Part shown: piece by piece, positions 34,278 through 43,361 of the stretch | How positions within the stretch are numbered: the first letter of the stretch is position 1 | Layout of the letters: each line of letters starts with the position of its first letter | Source of the DNA: JADLHS01 sp039806955 | GTDB taxonomy: Bacteria; Verrucomicrobiota; Verrucomicrobiia; Limisphaerales; JADLHS01 | Reading direction: 5' to 3' | DNA: 64,000 nucleotides | Assembly: GCA_039806955.1 (NCBI GenBank) | Contig: JBDHQI010000003.1 | Coordinates: forward strand, 62,001-126,000 | Program-made: the position numbers and the translations under genes | The notes under the pieces: generated by a model | What the model was told of the DNA's origin: nothing | Database searches by the model: none | Seen by the model: the letters and a program-made list of their open reading frames with translations, nothing else

Positions 34278-35077
34278 TGACGTGTGCTGTCGAACTGGCG
34301 GGCCTTGCTGTTTTTGCAGCCCGGCGATGCGTGTTGAGGGTTGAGCAGCTTCAAATTCCTGCCGGTCAAATCACCGCAGTCATGGGACGCAATGGGGCGG
34401 GGAAAACCACATTGCTCCGAAGTTGTCTGGGCTTCACCCGGCCAGCCCGCGGCACGGTTCGCGTGCTCGATTGTGAGGTGCCCCGTCGGGCCTCCTCCGC
34501 ACTGGTCCAGTTGCGGCGACGGATCGGATATGTGCCGCAACTGTTGCCCAGCCGCAGTGAGCTGCGATTGACCGTGCGTGAAGTGGTTGCCATCGGCCGT
34601 ACGGGCCGGGCCGGTTTGTTCCGGGCCTTCAGCCAAACCGACTGGCGGATGGTGGATGAATGGATTCATCGGCTTGGCTTGGGCGACTTGTCGAACCGGG
34701 CGTTTAATGAAATTTCCGGTGGCGAGCAACGCAAGGCCATCATCGCCCGGGCGATGGCGCAGCAGCCGGAACTGCTCTTACTGGATGAACCCACCGCAAA
34801 TCTCGATCTCGGCTGGCGCGAGCGGATGGTGGAAACCATTCAACAACTTCACACCGAAACCGCCCTTCCGATTCTGTTGGTGTGTCATGAATTGGAAGTG
34901 TTGCCGCCCGCGTGTCGCACTGTGGTCCTACTGGGGGAGGGACAGGTCATCACGGTCGGCACGCCGGAAGCGGTATTCACGGAGGAGCGGATCACCTTAC
35001 TCTACGGCGCGGGTCTGCGCGTTATTCACGAACAGGGGCGTCACGCGGTTCTGCCGCAAGGAGCGTCGCATGTTTGA
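34274..35077 (+). CDS. Metal ABC transporter ATP-binding protein
   Basis: 267 residues, start overlapping the previous stop (ATGATG). A complete ABC ATPase: Walker A GRNGAGKTT at 38-46, Q-loop YVPQLLPSR, signature ISGGEQRKA, Walker B LLLLDEPTANLD and the H-loop VCHE. Closest in style to ZnuC/MntB-type ATPases of the metal importers. It energises uptake through the permease whose gene begins eight bases before its stop. Confidence 0.87.
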   Translation: MMTCAVELAGLAVFAARRCVLRVEQLQIPAGQITAVMGRNGAGKTTLLRSCLGFTRPARGTVRVLDCEVPRRASSALVQLRRRIGYVPQLLPSRSELRLTVREVVAIGRTGRAGLFRAFSQTDWRMVDEWIHRLGLGDLSNRAFNEISGGEQRKAIIARAMAQQPELLLLDEPTANLDLGWRERMVETIQQLHTETALPILLVCHELEVLPPACRTVVLLGEGQVITVGTPEAVFTEERITLLYGAGLRVIHEQGRHAVLPQGASHV

Positions 35078-35882
35078 CCTGGTGTTTTGGCTGCCGGTGA
35101 TGGTGGGAGGCACCGTGGCCGGCGCGTCGAGCGGATTGCTCGGCACCTTTATCGTGGGGATGCGAATTCCGTTTCTCGGCGTGTGTGTGGCGCATGCGGC
35201 CTTGGCTGGCGCGGTGTTCGGCAGCCTGTGTGGTTTGGAAGGACAGACCTTGTTGCTTCCGGCGCTGGCAGGTTCGGTTTTGACGGCGCTCGCGCTGGGG
35301 TTGCTCGATCCGCAGCGCGTGCATCTGGATGACAACGTGGTGTTGAGCTTTTTATTTTCAGCCACAATGGGGCTGGCGTTCCTGGGTATCGGCCTGCATG
35401 GCCTTCTGGGGCGGAGCGACAATGACGTGCGCAGCCTGCTTTGGGGCAGCCTGAATTTTTGTCGCTGGCGCGATGTCTGGCTGATGCTCGCCTCGGCGGG
35501 TGCGCTCATTATCTACATCGCGGTATTTTTCAAGGAGCTTCGGGCCATCATGTTTTCGCGCGTGGATGCAGCGGCGGCAGGCATCCGGGTAAATGTGGTC
35601 TGGAGCGGGTTGTTGATTCTGATTGCCGTGGTGCTGACCGTGAATTTTCAAACCGTGGGCGGCTTGATGATTTACAGTCTGATTTCCAATCCGGCCGCCG
35701 CCGCCTTTCAACTGGTGAAAGGCTGCCGCCCTGCCATGCAGTGGTCGGCCGCCTTGGGCGCGACGAGTGGGTTGGGCGGTTTTCTGATTTCCGCCGCAAC
35801 CGACCTGCCCAGCGGTGCGGTGATCGTGCTGGTCTCGTCGGCACTGCTGGCCTTGGCGGTGGTGATTCGGCGCGGGCGTTGA
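35070..35882 (+). CDS. Metal ABC transporter permease
   Basis: 270 residues from ATG 35070, preceded by AAGGAG at ideal spacing; the same frame is open far upstream inside the ATPase gene, but that part is a shadow. Eight or so membrane helices with the ABC-3 (ZnuB/TroB) family pattern: FIVGMRIPFLGVCVAHAALAG near the start, RSLLWGSLNF, and NFQTVGGLMIYSLISNPAAAA near 200, where the coupling helix lies. Completes a three-component importer. Confidence 0.85.
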   Translation: MFDLVFWLPVMVGGTVAGASSGLLGTFIVGMRIPFLGVCVAHAALAGAVFGSLCGLEGQTLLLPALAGSVLTALALGLLDPQRVHLDDNVVLSFLFSATMGLAFLGIGLHGLLGRSDNDVRSLLWGSLNFCRWRDVWLMLASAGALIIYIAVFFKELRAIMFSRVDAAAAGIRVNVVWSGLLILIAVVLTVNFQTVGGLMIYSLISNPAAAAFQLVKGCRPAMQWSAALGATSGLGGFLISAATDLPSGAVIVLVSSALLALAVVIRRGR

Positions 35883-35910
35883 CCGCCCCGCGTTCGCTCT
35901 TGCCGCGTGA

Positions 35911-35938
35911 TTGACAGTGTCCCGCGTGAGATTACCCT
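35911..35938 (+). promoter_or_regulatory. Candidate promoter of nikR
   Basis: TTGACA (35911-35916) and TACCCT (35933-35938) with a 16-base spacer, ending 18 bases before the nikR ATG. The -35 box is perfect; the -10 box is less so. It suggests nikR can be transcribed separately from the transporter operon 74 bases upstream. No clear NikR palindrome was recognised. Confidence 0.4.
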
Positions 35939-35956
35939 CCCTGCCACTGGTTAACC

Positions 35957-36385
35957 ATGAAAACTGAATCCGTCGTCCGCTTCAGCGTATCGCTGCCTCC
36001 CAAGCTTTTGAAGGAACTCGACAAAATGTCGGGCGAGAAAGGCTACGACAACCGCTCACCAGCCATTGCGGATATGATTCGCAATCAATTGGTTGAGCAT
36101 CGGCAAAAATTTGGCGAAAAGGAAATCGCGGGAACGATCACGCTGGTCTATGACCACCACACGCAACATGTCCAGGAGGCGTTAACCGCCATCCAGCACG
36201 ATCACCACGAGGTGATTATTTCCACCATGCACGTGCATCTGGATCATCACAACTGTCTCGAAGTGCTGGTGGTTCGCGGCCGGGCGGCGCTGGTCAAAAG
36301 GATTGCCGACGAACTGATTGCCGCCAAGGGCGTGAAGCACGGCAAGTTGACAGTGACCTCGACGGGCAAAGACCTGCCAGTTTGA
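35957..36385 (+). CDS. nikR: Nickel-responsive transcriptional regulator NikR
   Basis: 142 residues. A ribbon-helix-helix domain (VVRFSVSLPPKLLKELDKM ... NRSPAIADMIRNQL, residues 1-48) is followed by an ACT-like metal domain. Aligning by eye to E. coli NikR puts His81, His92, His94 and Cys100 exactly on the square-planar nickel ligands H76, H87, H89 and C95 (MHVHLDHHNCLE). NikR represses nickel uptake when the metal is sufficient. Its place right behind a metal ABC importer argues that the importer carries nickel and is its target. Confidence 0.92.
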   Translation: MKTESVVRFSVSLPPKLLKELDKMSGEKGYDNRSPAIADMIRNQLVEHRQKFGEKEIAGTITLVYDHHTQHVQEALTAIQHDHHEVIISTMHVHLDHHNCLEVLVVRGRAALVKRIADELIAAKGVKHGKLTVTSTGKDLPV

Positions 36386-36970
36386 CGCCAACTACTCGCT
36401 CCGTTGGTGTTCGGGCTGTTCATGCGCCCCATCCGGTCTTCCCAGTCCACTGGTAGTTGGGCGGTTTTTGGAGCCACGCCGGGCGCATAATTCCCAGACG
36501 CTTTGTGGACCAAGTGCGTTTCCGAATCCTGCCATCAATCAAGTCTGACCTTTCGGGGTGACATCGGCAGGTTCTTGAGAAAACACAGCTTTTGACCAGC
36601 GGCCGCTCGCTGTATTGATTGTATCGTTTGGATGCTTTCGGCGCTCGGTCTCGGCAAAATCTGTTCGGCACACGGATTGTTCGCGCGCGTTGCCTGCCGC
36701 GGCTTTCGCTGGGTACAAACTTGGCTGGCTCTTTGGTTTTCGCGGGTTCGGAGGGTTTTGCCATGATTCCAACTGCGGAATCCAGGTTGATCCAGCCGAT
36801 GCACGCTTCCATGCGTTTGCGAATCACACGGTTCGTTTGACAGGGAACGACGGGAAGTGGCGGCTAGACATTCTGCCTGCCGCTACCTGACCGCCAATTT
36901 CCGTCGCACCTTGGAACGGATGCGGGTTGACAGTTTCCCCCATCCGCTTGAACACTGTTGAGCAAAACAA
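36386..36970. other. Intergenic region upstream of the PSD1 gene
   Basis: About 585 bases without a convincing gene. Short open frames exist on both strands but read Arg/Ser/Pro-rich and have no start context. Near the end TTGACA (36927-36932) with AACACT 18 bases on (36951-36956) could be the promoter of the following operon; it would leave a leader of roughly ten bases. Confidence 0.4.
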
Positions 36971-39900
36971 ATGAACGCGGATCAACCGGCGGTAACCCAA
37001 CCTGTGGGCCAGGAGATGGAATTATCGTGGCCCTGTCCGCGTCCTGCGAATCTGTTGCCAGGCTCGTTGCTCCGGTGCGGCGTACTCGGGTTGATCTGGA
37101 TCGGCCTCAGCGCGGGGGTGAACGCGGGCGCGGCGGACAAAGGGAGTTCGGTCCCGGCCACGGTGGATTTCGCCCGCGATATCCGGCCGCTCTTCAACAA
37201 GAATTGCGTCGGCTGTCACGGTGGGGTGAAACGCTCCGGCAAAATCTCGTTCATCTACCGCGATGTGGTGGTGGCCACCAACGCGGCGGATGGTAAACCC
37301 ATTCACCCCGGCGACCCGGAACATTCCGAATTGATCCGGCGCCTGACGACCGCAGACGAGGACGACCGGATGCCGCCCGCCGAACACGCGGCCCGGTTGT
37401 CAGCTCACGACATCGAGCTTTTTCGCGAATGGATCCGGCAGGGCGCACCGTGGAAGGAGCATTGGGCCTGGGTCAAGCCGGTCGCGCCGCCATTGCCGAA
37501 AGTTTCCAAACCCAAATGGGCCCGCCAGCCGCTCGATCGGTTCGTGCTGGCCCGGCTGGAGGCGGAGAAGTTAAAGCCGGGCGGCGAAGCGGATCGCGCC
37601 CAATGGCTGCGGCGGGTGACGTTTGATCTGATCGGCCTGCCGCCGACTCCGGAGGAGATTCAGGCGTTCGCGGCCGACAAGTCTCCGCGCGCCTACGAGA
37701 ATGTCGTGGACCGGTTGCTGGCCTCGCCGAAATTTGGCGAACGATGGGCGGCGCCGTGGCTGGATGCCGCGCGTTACGCCGATTCGATGGGCTTCGAGAA
37801 GGACCCGTTGCGCACAGTCTGGCCGTACCGCGACTGGGTGATCCGCGCGCTCAATGACGATTTGCCGTTCGATCAGTTTACCCTCAAACAACTGGCCGGA
37901 GATTTGTTGCCGGACGCCTCGTTGGCGGATGAAATTGCCACCACGTTCCAGCGCAACACGCAGGTCAACACCGAGGGCGGCACGGACGACGAGGAGTATC
38001 GCATTGCCGCCGTGATTGACCGCGAGAGCACCGCCTACGAAGTCTGGCAGGGGGTGACGATGCGGTGCGCGCAATGTCACGCGCATCCCTACGAGCCGAT
38101 CACGCACGAAGAATTCTACCAGTCCTTCGCCCTGTTCAACACCACCCGGGACTGGGATTTGCCGGATGATTCGCCCACGCTGCGCGTACCGCTGAGTCTG
38201 ACGAATTTCGCGCGCGCCCGGCAACTGGATGAAGCGATCCGGAAATGGCGCCACGCGGAGTTTGCGTCGCGCGCGGCGTTGTTCGACAAGACCAACGGCT
38301 GGATTGCACTCACGCCGGACCTTGCGACCGCGACCAAGGGCACGCAACTCACCCTCCAGACCAACGACGGCCGGGCGGAGGTGCGCACGGTGGGAACGGT
38401 CGCGACGTTCTCGCAGTTTACGATTGAAGTGCCGCTGCCGGAAACGCTCACGCGGTTGGGTGCTTTGCAAATCGAGGTGCTGCCGGATGATCCAGCGAAG
38501 GCGAGGCTGACACCGGAAAAGGGATTCATCATCACGGACCTGCGGGCCGCACTGGTGACTTCCAACGGAGCGGTCACCAATGAGCCGGCGCCATCGCCGG
38601 ACGACGCGGCCAAGTCCGATGAGAAAACGCCCAAGCGGTTGCCGGGCGAGATAACGTTGGCGCATTGTTTCGGTGATGAAGCTGCGCCGGCGACGGACGA
38701 TGACGCCGCCGTGCAACCGGATAAACGTGGGTGGGGCGCGAACCCGCGGCTGACGCGGGAACGGCGCGCCGTCTTTGTGCCGGAACATCTCACCGAGTTG
38801 CCCGCCGGCTCGCGACTCAAGTTGATCATCTCCCACGATCAAGGCGCGAACGACACCGCCTCGCTGGTGACGCGGCGCATGCGGCTCGCGGCCACGGGCA
38901 ACGACGACTGGATCCAGTTTTGCCACCAACCGAAGTTTGCCTCAGGCCGCAGGGAACTCGCGGACCTGCGGGCGGAGCGCGCCGCGATGGCGGACGTGAG
39001 CATCCCGGTGATGCGCGAGCAGGAGGCGGCGTTTCGTCGGCCCACGGCGATGTTCGAGCGCGGGAACTGGCTGGCCAAGGGCGCGCTCGTATCGCCGGGC
39101 GTGCCGCGGCTCTTCAATCCCGCCCCCGCCGCCGAGCCGCGGGATCGGCTCGAATTCGCCCGCTGGCTGGTTTCGCCGGACAACCCACTCACGGCGCGCG
39201 TCACGGTCAATCGCTTCTGGAACGAGTTATTCGGGATGGGCCTGGTGGAAACCGTCGAGGACTTCGGCAGCTCGGGACCGCCGCCATTGAATCAGCCGTT
39301 GTTGGATTTCCTGGCGTTGCGCTTCCAGCAGGAACTGGGGTGGAGCGTGAAACGGCTGCTGCGCGAGTTGGTATTGTCCGCCACGTATCGGCAGGACGCG
39401 CACGCGACACCGGCGCTTGCGGCGCGCGATCCGCAGAATCGGCTCCTGGCGCGCGGCCCGCGGATGCGCTTAAGTTCCGAGATGGTGCGCGATCAAGCCC
39501 TCGCGGTCTCCGGCCTGTTGTCCGACAAAATGTACGGCCCGCCGGTCATGCCGCTGCAACCTGACGGAATCTGGGACGTGGTGTACAGCGGCGACAAATG
39601 GGAGACAGCCAAGGGCGAGGACCGGCATCGGCGCGCGCTCTACACCTTGCTGCGGCGGACGGCGGCGTATCCGAGTTTCCTGACGTTCGACGCGCCAAGT
39701 CGCGAGGTCTGTGTCACGCGCCGGCTCAAGACCAACACGCCGTTGCAGGCGCTGGTGACGTTGAACGATCCGGTGTATGTGGAATGTGCCGTCGCGCTGG
39801 CCGACCGGATGCGGCGTGAAGCCGGCCCGGACCCGCGCCGGCAAATCACGCGCGGCTACGAACTGGTCACCGGCCGCGCGCCGACGCAGGCGGCGCTGCG

Positions 39901-40048
39901 GGTATTGGAAGCATTGCGCAAAACGTCGCTGGCGCGCTACACGGCTGATCCGGAACTCGCGCGGCAACTGGCCGGCACGCCCGAGGCGGCGGCCCTGGCG
40001 CTCGTAGCCAACGCACTCCTGAACCTTGATGAATCACTGACCAAATGA
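36971..40048 (+). CDS. PSD1 / planctomycete cytochrome C domain protein (DUF1549-DUF1553)
   Basis: 1025 residues. A hydrophobic N-terminal segment (LGLIWIGLSAGVNAGA) precedes the planctomycete cytochrome C module with one heme site CVGCH at 79-83 (FNKNCVGCHGG) and RMPPAEHA. DUF1549 follows from about 170 (PLDRFVLARLEAEKL, RRVTFDLIGLPPTPEE, FGERWAAPWLDAARYADS, QCHAHPYEPI) and DUF1553 from about 720 (LVSPDNPLTARVTVNRFWNELFG through RRLKTNTPLQALVTLNDP). Such proteins are almost always paired with a DUF1501 protein, as here through an ATGA overlap. They are typical of Planctomycetes and Verrucomicrobia and are suspected to act in polysaccharide or sulfate-ester catabolism. The enzymatic reaction is not established. 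Confidence 0.9.
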   Translation: MNADQPAVTQPVGQEMELSWPCPRPANLLPGSLLRCGVLGLIWIGLSAGVNAGAADKGSSVPATVDFARDIRPLFNKNCVGCHGGVKRSGKISFIYRDVVVATNAADGKPIHPGDPEHSELIRRLTTADEDDRMPPAEHAARLSAHDIELFREWIRQGAPWKEHWAWVKPVAPPLPKVSKPKWARQPLDRFVLARLEAEKLKPGGEADRAQWLRRVTFDLIGLPPTPEEIQAFAADKSPRAYENVVDRLLASPKFGERWAAPWLDAARYADSMGFEKDPLRTVWPYRDWVIRALNDDLPFDQFTLKQLAGDLLPDASLADEIATTFQRNTQVNTEGGTDDEEYRIAAVIDRESTAYEVWQGVTMRCAQCHAHPYEPITHEEFYQSFALFNTTRDWDLPDDSPTLRVPLSLTNFARARQLDEAIRKWRHAEFASRAALFDKTNGWIALTPDLATATKGTQLTLQTNDGRAEVRTVGTVATFSQFTIEVPLPETLTRLGALQIEVLPDDPAKARLTPEKGFIITDLRAALVTSNGAVTNEPAPSPDDAAKSDEKTPKRLPGEITLAHCFGDEAAPATDDDAAVQPDKRGWGANPRLTRERRAVFVPEHLTELPAGSRLKLIISHDQGANDTASLVTRRMRLAATGNDDWIQFCHQPKFASGRRELADLRAERAAMADVSIPVMREQEAAFRRPTAMFERGNWLAKGALVSPGVPRLFNPAPAAEPRDRLEFARWLVSPDNPLTARVTVNRFWNELFGMGLVETVEDFGSSGPPPLNQPLLDFLALRFQQELGWSVKRLLRELVLSATYRQDAHATPALAARDPQNRLLARGPRMRLSSEMVRDQALAVSGLLSDKMYGPPVMPLQPDGIWDVVYSGDKWETAKGEDRHRRALYTLLRRTAAYPSFLTFDAPSREVCVTRRLKTNTPLQALVTLNDPVYVECAVALADRMRREAGPDPRRQITRGYELVTGRAPTQAALRVLEALRKTSLARYTADPELARQLAGTPEAAALALVANALLNLDESLTK

Positions 40049-41520
40049 ACTCCCGCCAACGCCACCTCGAACTCGACACACTGCGCCAGCTCACCCGGCG
40101 TCATTTTCTGCGCGATTGCGCCACCGGCATGGGCGCGCTCTGGCTCGCCAGCCAGGGCTTCGCCGCGACCGGCGGCGCGCCCCGGCGCGAGCGCTCGCGG
40201 CCGTTGTCGGTGTTGCCGCCGCACTTTCCGGCCAAAGTCAAACGCGTGATCTTTCTGCACATGGCGGGTGCGCCGAGCCAGTTCGAGATGTTCCAACCCA
40301 AACCCGAACTCGCCCGGCTCAACGGCCAGGAGTGCCCCAGGGAATTCCTCGAAGGCCAGCGCTTTGCCTTCATCACCGGCGTGCCGAAGCTGCTCGGGCC
40401 GGTGCATCCGTTTCATCAGGAAGCCCGGACTGGCATGTGGGTGACGGACCGGATGCCGTTTCTCGAAAAACATTTCAGCAAGCTCTGTTTCATTCACACG
40501 ATGCAAACGGACCAGTTCAACCACGCGCCCGCGCAACTGCTCGTCCACACCGGCAACCAGAATCTCGGTTACGCGAGCTTCGGCTCCTGGGTGACCTACG
40601 GGCTGGGTTCGGAGAGCGAGAATCTGCCGGGCTACATCGTGCTGCTCAGCGGCGGGAACAATCCCGACGGCGGCAAATCGCTGTGGGGCGCGGGCTACCT
40701 GCCGAGCGTGTACCAGGGCGTGCAATGCCGCTCCAAAGGCGAGCCGGTGTTGTATCTGGACAATCCGCCGGGCATTGACCGCGAACTGCGCGGCAACGTG
40801 GTGCAGACGATCGCGGCGTTGAATCAGAAAACCTACGAACGCGTGGGCGATCCCGAGACGGTCACGCGCATTGCGCAGTACGAACTCGCCTATCGCATGC
40901 AGGTCAGCGCCTCGGACGCGTTTGATCTCACGAAGGAGTCCCCCGAAACCCACGCGCTCTACGGGACGCAGCCCGGCAAGGAAAGTTTCGCCAACAATTG
41001 TCTGCTCGCGCGGCGGCTGGCCGAACGCGGCGTGCGCTTCGTGCAGTTGTTCGACTGGGGCTGGGACGCGCACGGTACGGACAAGAGTACGTCGCTCACC
41101 GAAGGGTTGTCCGCCAAGTGCCAGCAGATTGATCAACCCATTGCCGCGTTGCTGACCGATCTTGAAATGCGCGGGATGCTCAGCGAGACGCTGGTGATCT
41201 GGAGTGGTGAATTCGGCCGCACCCCCATGCAGGAGAATCGCGGCGGCGTGGCGATGGCGTTTGCCGGGCGCGATCATCACCCGGCGGCGTTCTCGATCTG
41301 GCTCGCCGGCGGCGGCGTGAAAGGCGGCTTCAGCCTGGGCGAGACCGATCCCATCGGCTATCGCCCGGTCACCGAGCCGGTGCAGGTGCGGGATCTGCAC
41401 GCGACACTGTTGCAGTTGCTCGGCCTGGACCATCGGCGGCTCACGTATCACTACCAGGGCTTGGAGCAAAAGCTCACCGGCGTGCGCCCGTCCAAGGTGA
41501 TCGAGGGAATCCTGGTGTAG
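40045..41520 (+). CDS. DUF1501 domain protein with twin-arginine leader
   Basis: 491 residues. The N-terminus carries a Tat-like leader LTRRHFLRDCATGMGALWLA. The body is the DUF1501 domain, an alkaline-phosphatase/sulfatase-like fold: VIFLHMAGAPSQFEMFQPKP, the RTGMWVTDRMPFLE segment, FVQLFDWGWDAHG and VIWSGEFGRTPM, and the closing GRDHHPAAFSIWLAGGGVKGG. Asp/His residues at the metal-site positions are retained, so it may be an active hydrolase. Translationally coupled to the PSD1 gene by ATGA. Confidence 0.9.
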   Translation: MNSRQRHLELDTLRQLTRRHFLRDCATGMGALWLASQGFAATGGAPRRERSRPLSVLPPHFPAKVKRVIFLHMAGAPSQFEMFQPKPELARLNGQECPREFLEGQRFAFITGVPKLLGPVHPFHQEARTGMWVTDRMPFLEKHFSKLCFIHTMQTDQFNHAPAQLLVHTGNQNLGYASFGSWVTYGLGSESENLPGYIVLLSGGNNPDGGKSLWGAGYLPSVYQGVQCRSKGEPVLYLDNPPGIDRELRGNVVQTIAALNQKTYERVGDPETVTRIAQYELAYRMQVSASDAFDLTKESPETHALYGTQPGKESFANNCLLARRLAERGVRFVQLFDWGWDAHGTDKSTSLTEGLSAKCQQIDQPIAALLTDLEMRGMLSETLVIWSGEFGRTPMQENRGGVAMAFAGRDHHPAAFSIWLAGGGVKGGFSLGETDPIGYRPVTEPVQVRDLHATLLQLLGLDHRRLTYHYQGLEQKLTGVRPSKVIEGILV

Positions 41521-41618
41521 CCCGCCGACGATAGTGGAACGTCGAACGCGCCAGCCCCAAATATCGGCAGGCTCGCCGTTGCGAACACAGTCCGGCTTTC
41601 ACCGTCTCCTGCGCACAC

Positions 41619-41650
41619 GCCCGGCGCGAAGCCGGGCTCACAACTTTTTT
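41619..41650 (+). terminator. Terminator of the PSD1-DUF1501 operon
   Basis: GCCCGGC (41619-41625) pairs with GCCGGGC (41631-41637) around GCGAA; a T-run follows within seven bases (41644-41650). About 100 bases after the DUF1501 stop. Confidence 0.6.
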
Positions 41651-41808
41651 TCACTGGCATCCCACAGCCGCGTGAAATGAAAGCAAAAGCCCACAGTTTC
41701 CTCGGGATTTGAGAGTCGGCCGAGGAAGCGCGTTAAGAGTTTTGCAGTCCTGGTTACACGAGGTTCGCAGTGACTTTCACGATCTGTCTGGCTGCTGTCC
41801 CACCATAG

Positions 41809-42585
41809 TCAGCCCAATCCCGGGAAATAGGCTTGTTGCGGACAAGCCAAGTAACGGAAGTTTCCCCCGGCTGTCCCATAGCTCTTCAACAAACTCAGCA
41901 GATCCCATTTCTTCCACAAGCATGTGCGAATCAACGTGAACAGCCGGGAGAGGCCAGGGCTCCACTCCGAGAGGAAACTCACATAGCGCAGCAGCAAGTA
42001 AGTCAACAGCGCCGTCCAGACCTGCCACCGCACCGCGTTCGCGCTGGTGCCCGGGAAATCAGCCAACTGCAGCGTCTGTTTGATTTGCTTGAAGCAAACT
42101 TCAATTTCCCAACGACAACGGTGCAGCTCCACGATGCTCTCGGCGCTCCATTCCCGATTGTTGCTCAGGAACACCATCTCCTGCTCACGCCCGTCCACTT
42201 CCACCAGGGCAACAATGCGGCGCAATTGATCCGGGTAGGTTGCCGCGAGTTGGCCGACTTGAGCACGATCAGTTCATCGCGCAGGATTTTGCCCTTGGGC
42301 TTCTTCTGGAGAACTTTGACCACCTTGTAGCTGAGATTGTCCTTGGCCCGCGTGACCCAGAACACCAACCGCAGCGTGAGGTCGGCCAAATGGTCAAAGT
42401 CGACGTAAGCCTTGTCAAATATGACGATTTCGCCTGCTTTGATGCCCGCGCACACCTCTCGAGCTCGCTTGGCATCCCGGAACCTCTCTACTCGACCGCT
42501 ACACGATTTCAAAGCTTCTCGGAGATTGGCTTGCATTTTTTCGTGAAGCCGCGCGCGCGCGACAGCAAACAACCGCGCCCCACGG
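41809..42585 (-). pseudogene. IS4-family transposase, frameshifted and truncated
   Basis: Two overlapping frames together give the C-terminal two thirds of an IS4-type DDE transposase. The upstream part (42572 to about 42230) has VIFDKAYVDFDHLADLTLRLVFWVTRAKDN with the second catalytic Asp. After a frameshift near 42225 the rest (to 41809) has the LHRCRWEIEVCFKQIKQTL signature with the third catalytic Glu and the R-x3-E-x6-K pattern of IS4. The N-terminus with the first Asp is missing and the first residues are garbled. No clear terminal inverted repeats remain. Inactive relic. Confidence 0.75.
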
Positions 42586-42598
42586 GGAAAAAAATCAC

Positions 42599-43012
42599 GT
42601 GGCTGATATCGTCGGCAAAACTACCAGGTCGCGAATCATGGCCGCCGTGCGTTCTCGTCGAAACAAGAGTACGGAATTGGCTTTGGCTTCGGCGTTTCGT
42701 GCGGCAGGGATTATCGGGTGGCGTCGGCATTTTCCGATTCCCGGAACCCCTGACTTTGCATTCCCGGCGAAGAAGATCGCCCTTTTTGTCGATGGCTGTT
42801 TTTGGCACGGATGCCCGAAACACGGTCAAATGCCGAAAGTGAATGCCGAATTCTGGCTTCGGAAAATCAGCATGAACAAGAGACGGGATCGACTCGCCAA
42901 TGCCGTATTAAGAAGGAAAGGCTGGAGGATTATCTGAATTTGGGAACATGATACGAGGCGAGAAATTGAAAAATGTGTTCCCCAAATTCAGCGCGAATTG
43001 AATCGCTCGTAA
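42599..43012 (+). pseudogene. vsr: Very-short-patch repair endonuclease with premature stop
   Basis: GTG start at 42599. The typical Vsr beginning MADIVGKTTRSRIMAAVRS and active region FPIPGTPDFAFPAKKIALFVDGCFWHGCPKHG (catalytic Asp in TPDFAF, zinc Cys/His) are intact. At 42935-42937 an in-frame TGA follows GWRII, and the same frame continues IWEHDTRREIEKCV to TAA at 43012. Vsr proteins normally read R-x-WEHE at this place, so the TGA most likely replaced CGA (C-to-T). The 112-residue product would lack the C-terminal helix with the WEH motif. Vsr repairs T:G mismatches from deaminated 5-methylcytosine; no cytosine methylase gene is nearby. Confidence 0.8.
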
Positions 43013-43013
43013 A

Positions 43014-43316
43014 TCACTTCTTTCCGAGAATTTTCCTCAAATCCAACCGATTCGCGTGTACTTTGTCGTGGCAGACATTGCAGAGGACGAACAAATTCTC
43101 CGCAATATTTTCCCCCTTGTTTACATGTTCTTTCAAATGGTGCAGTTCCAAAAACCTCGGATCATCCTTTGACCACAGCTCCCGGCTCCAACCGCAAGAA
43201 CGGCAAGTGTTTTTGTCACGCTCGTAAGCCGCTTCCTGAACTTCCTTTGGAATGTGACGGTCGTGCGGTTCCGCGACGCGCTCGATACTTTCCAAAACGT
43301 ATTCGCCCGATTTCAA
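43014..43316 (-). CDS. HNH endonuclease, probably 5'-truncated
   Basis: 100 residues from TTG 43316; the frame stays open to a TGA at the tgt stop and reads HGGYAIATRFTGRPD, which looks like coding sequence without a proper start. The HNH site is clear: CRSCGW zinc half, LELHHLKEHVNKGENIAENLFVLCNVCHDKVH with the His-His, Asn and final His. Such nucleases often belong to type II restriction systems. It ends one base from the extended vsr frame on the opposite strand, so the two were probably neighbours in a restriction locus whose methyltransferase has been lost. Confidence 0.65.
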   Translation of the reverse strand: MKSGEYVLESIERVAEPHDRHIPKEVQEAAYERDKNTCRSCGWSRELWSKDDPRFLELHHLKEHVNKGENIAENLFVLCNVCHDKVHANRLDLRKILGKK

Positions 43317-43361
43317 ATCGGGTCTGCCCGTAAATCGAGTGGCAATCGCATATCCGCCGTG

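Noticed and set aside
34578..35069. In-frame upstream extension of the metal permease
   Set aside because: It overlaps the entire second half of the ATPase gene, and a good ribosome site precedes ATG 35070.
36420..36827. 135-codon minus-strand frame between nikR and the PSD1 gene
   Set aside because: Arg/Ser/Pro-rich with no motif, no ribosome site and no similarity I recognise; treated as noncoding.
37571..38929. 452-codon antisense frame in the PSD1 gene
   Set aside because: Opposite the clearly conserved DUF1549 region; composition dominated by Arg, Gly and Val as expected for a mirror frame.
39937..41469. 510-codon antisense frame in the DUF1501 gene
   Set aside because: Covers a well-conserved gene on the other strand and shows no domain signature.
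42935..42937. TGA in vsr as a recoded codon (selenocysteine or Trp)
   Set aside because: Other genes here use TGA as stop in ATGA overlaps, no selenocysteine insertion element is evident and Vsr has Arg there; nonsense mutation is simpler.
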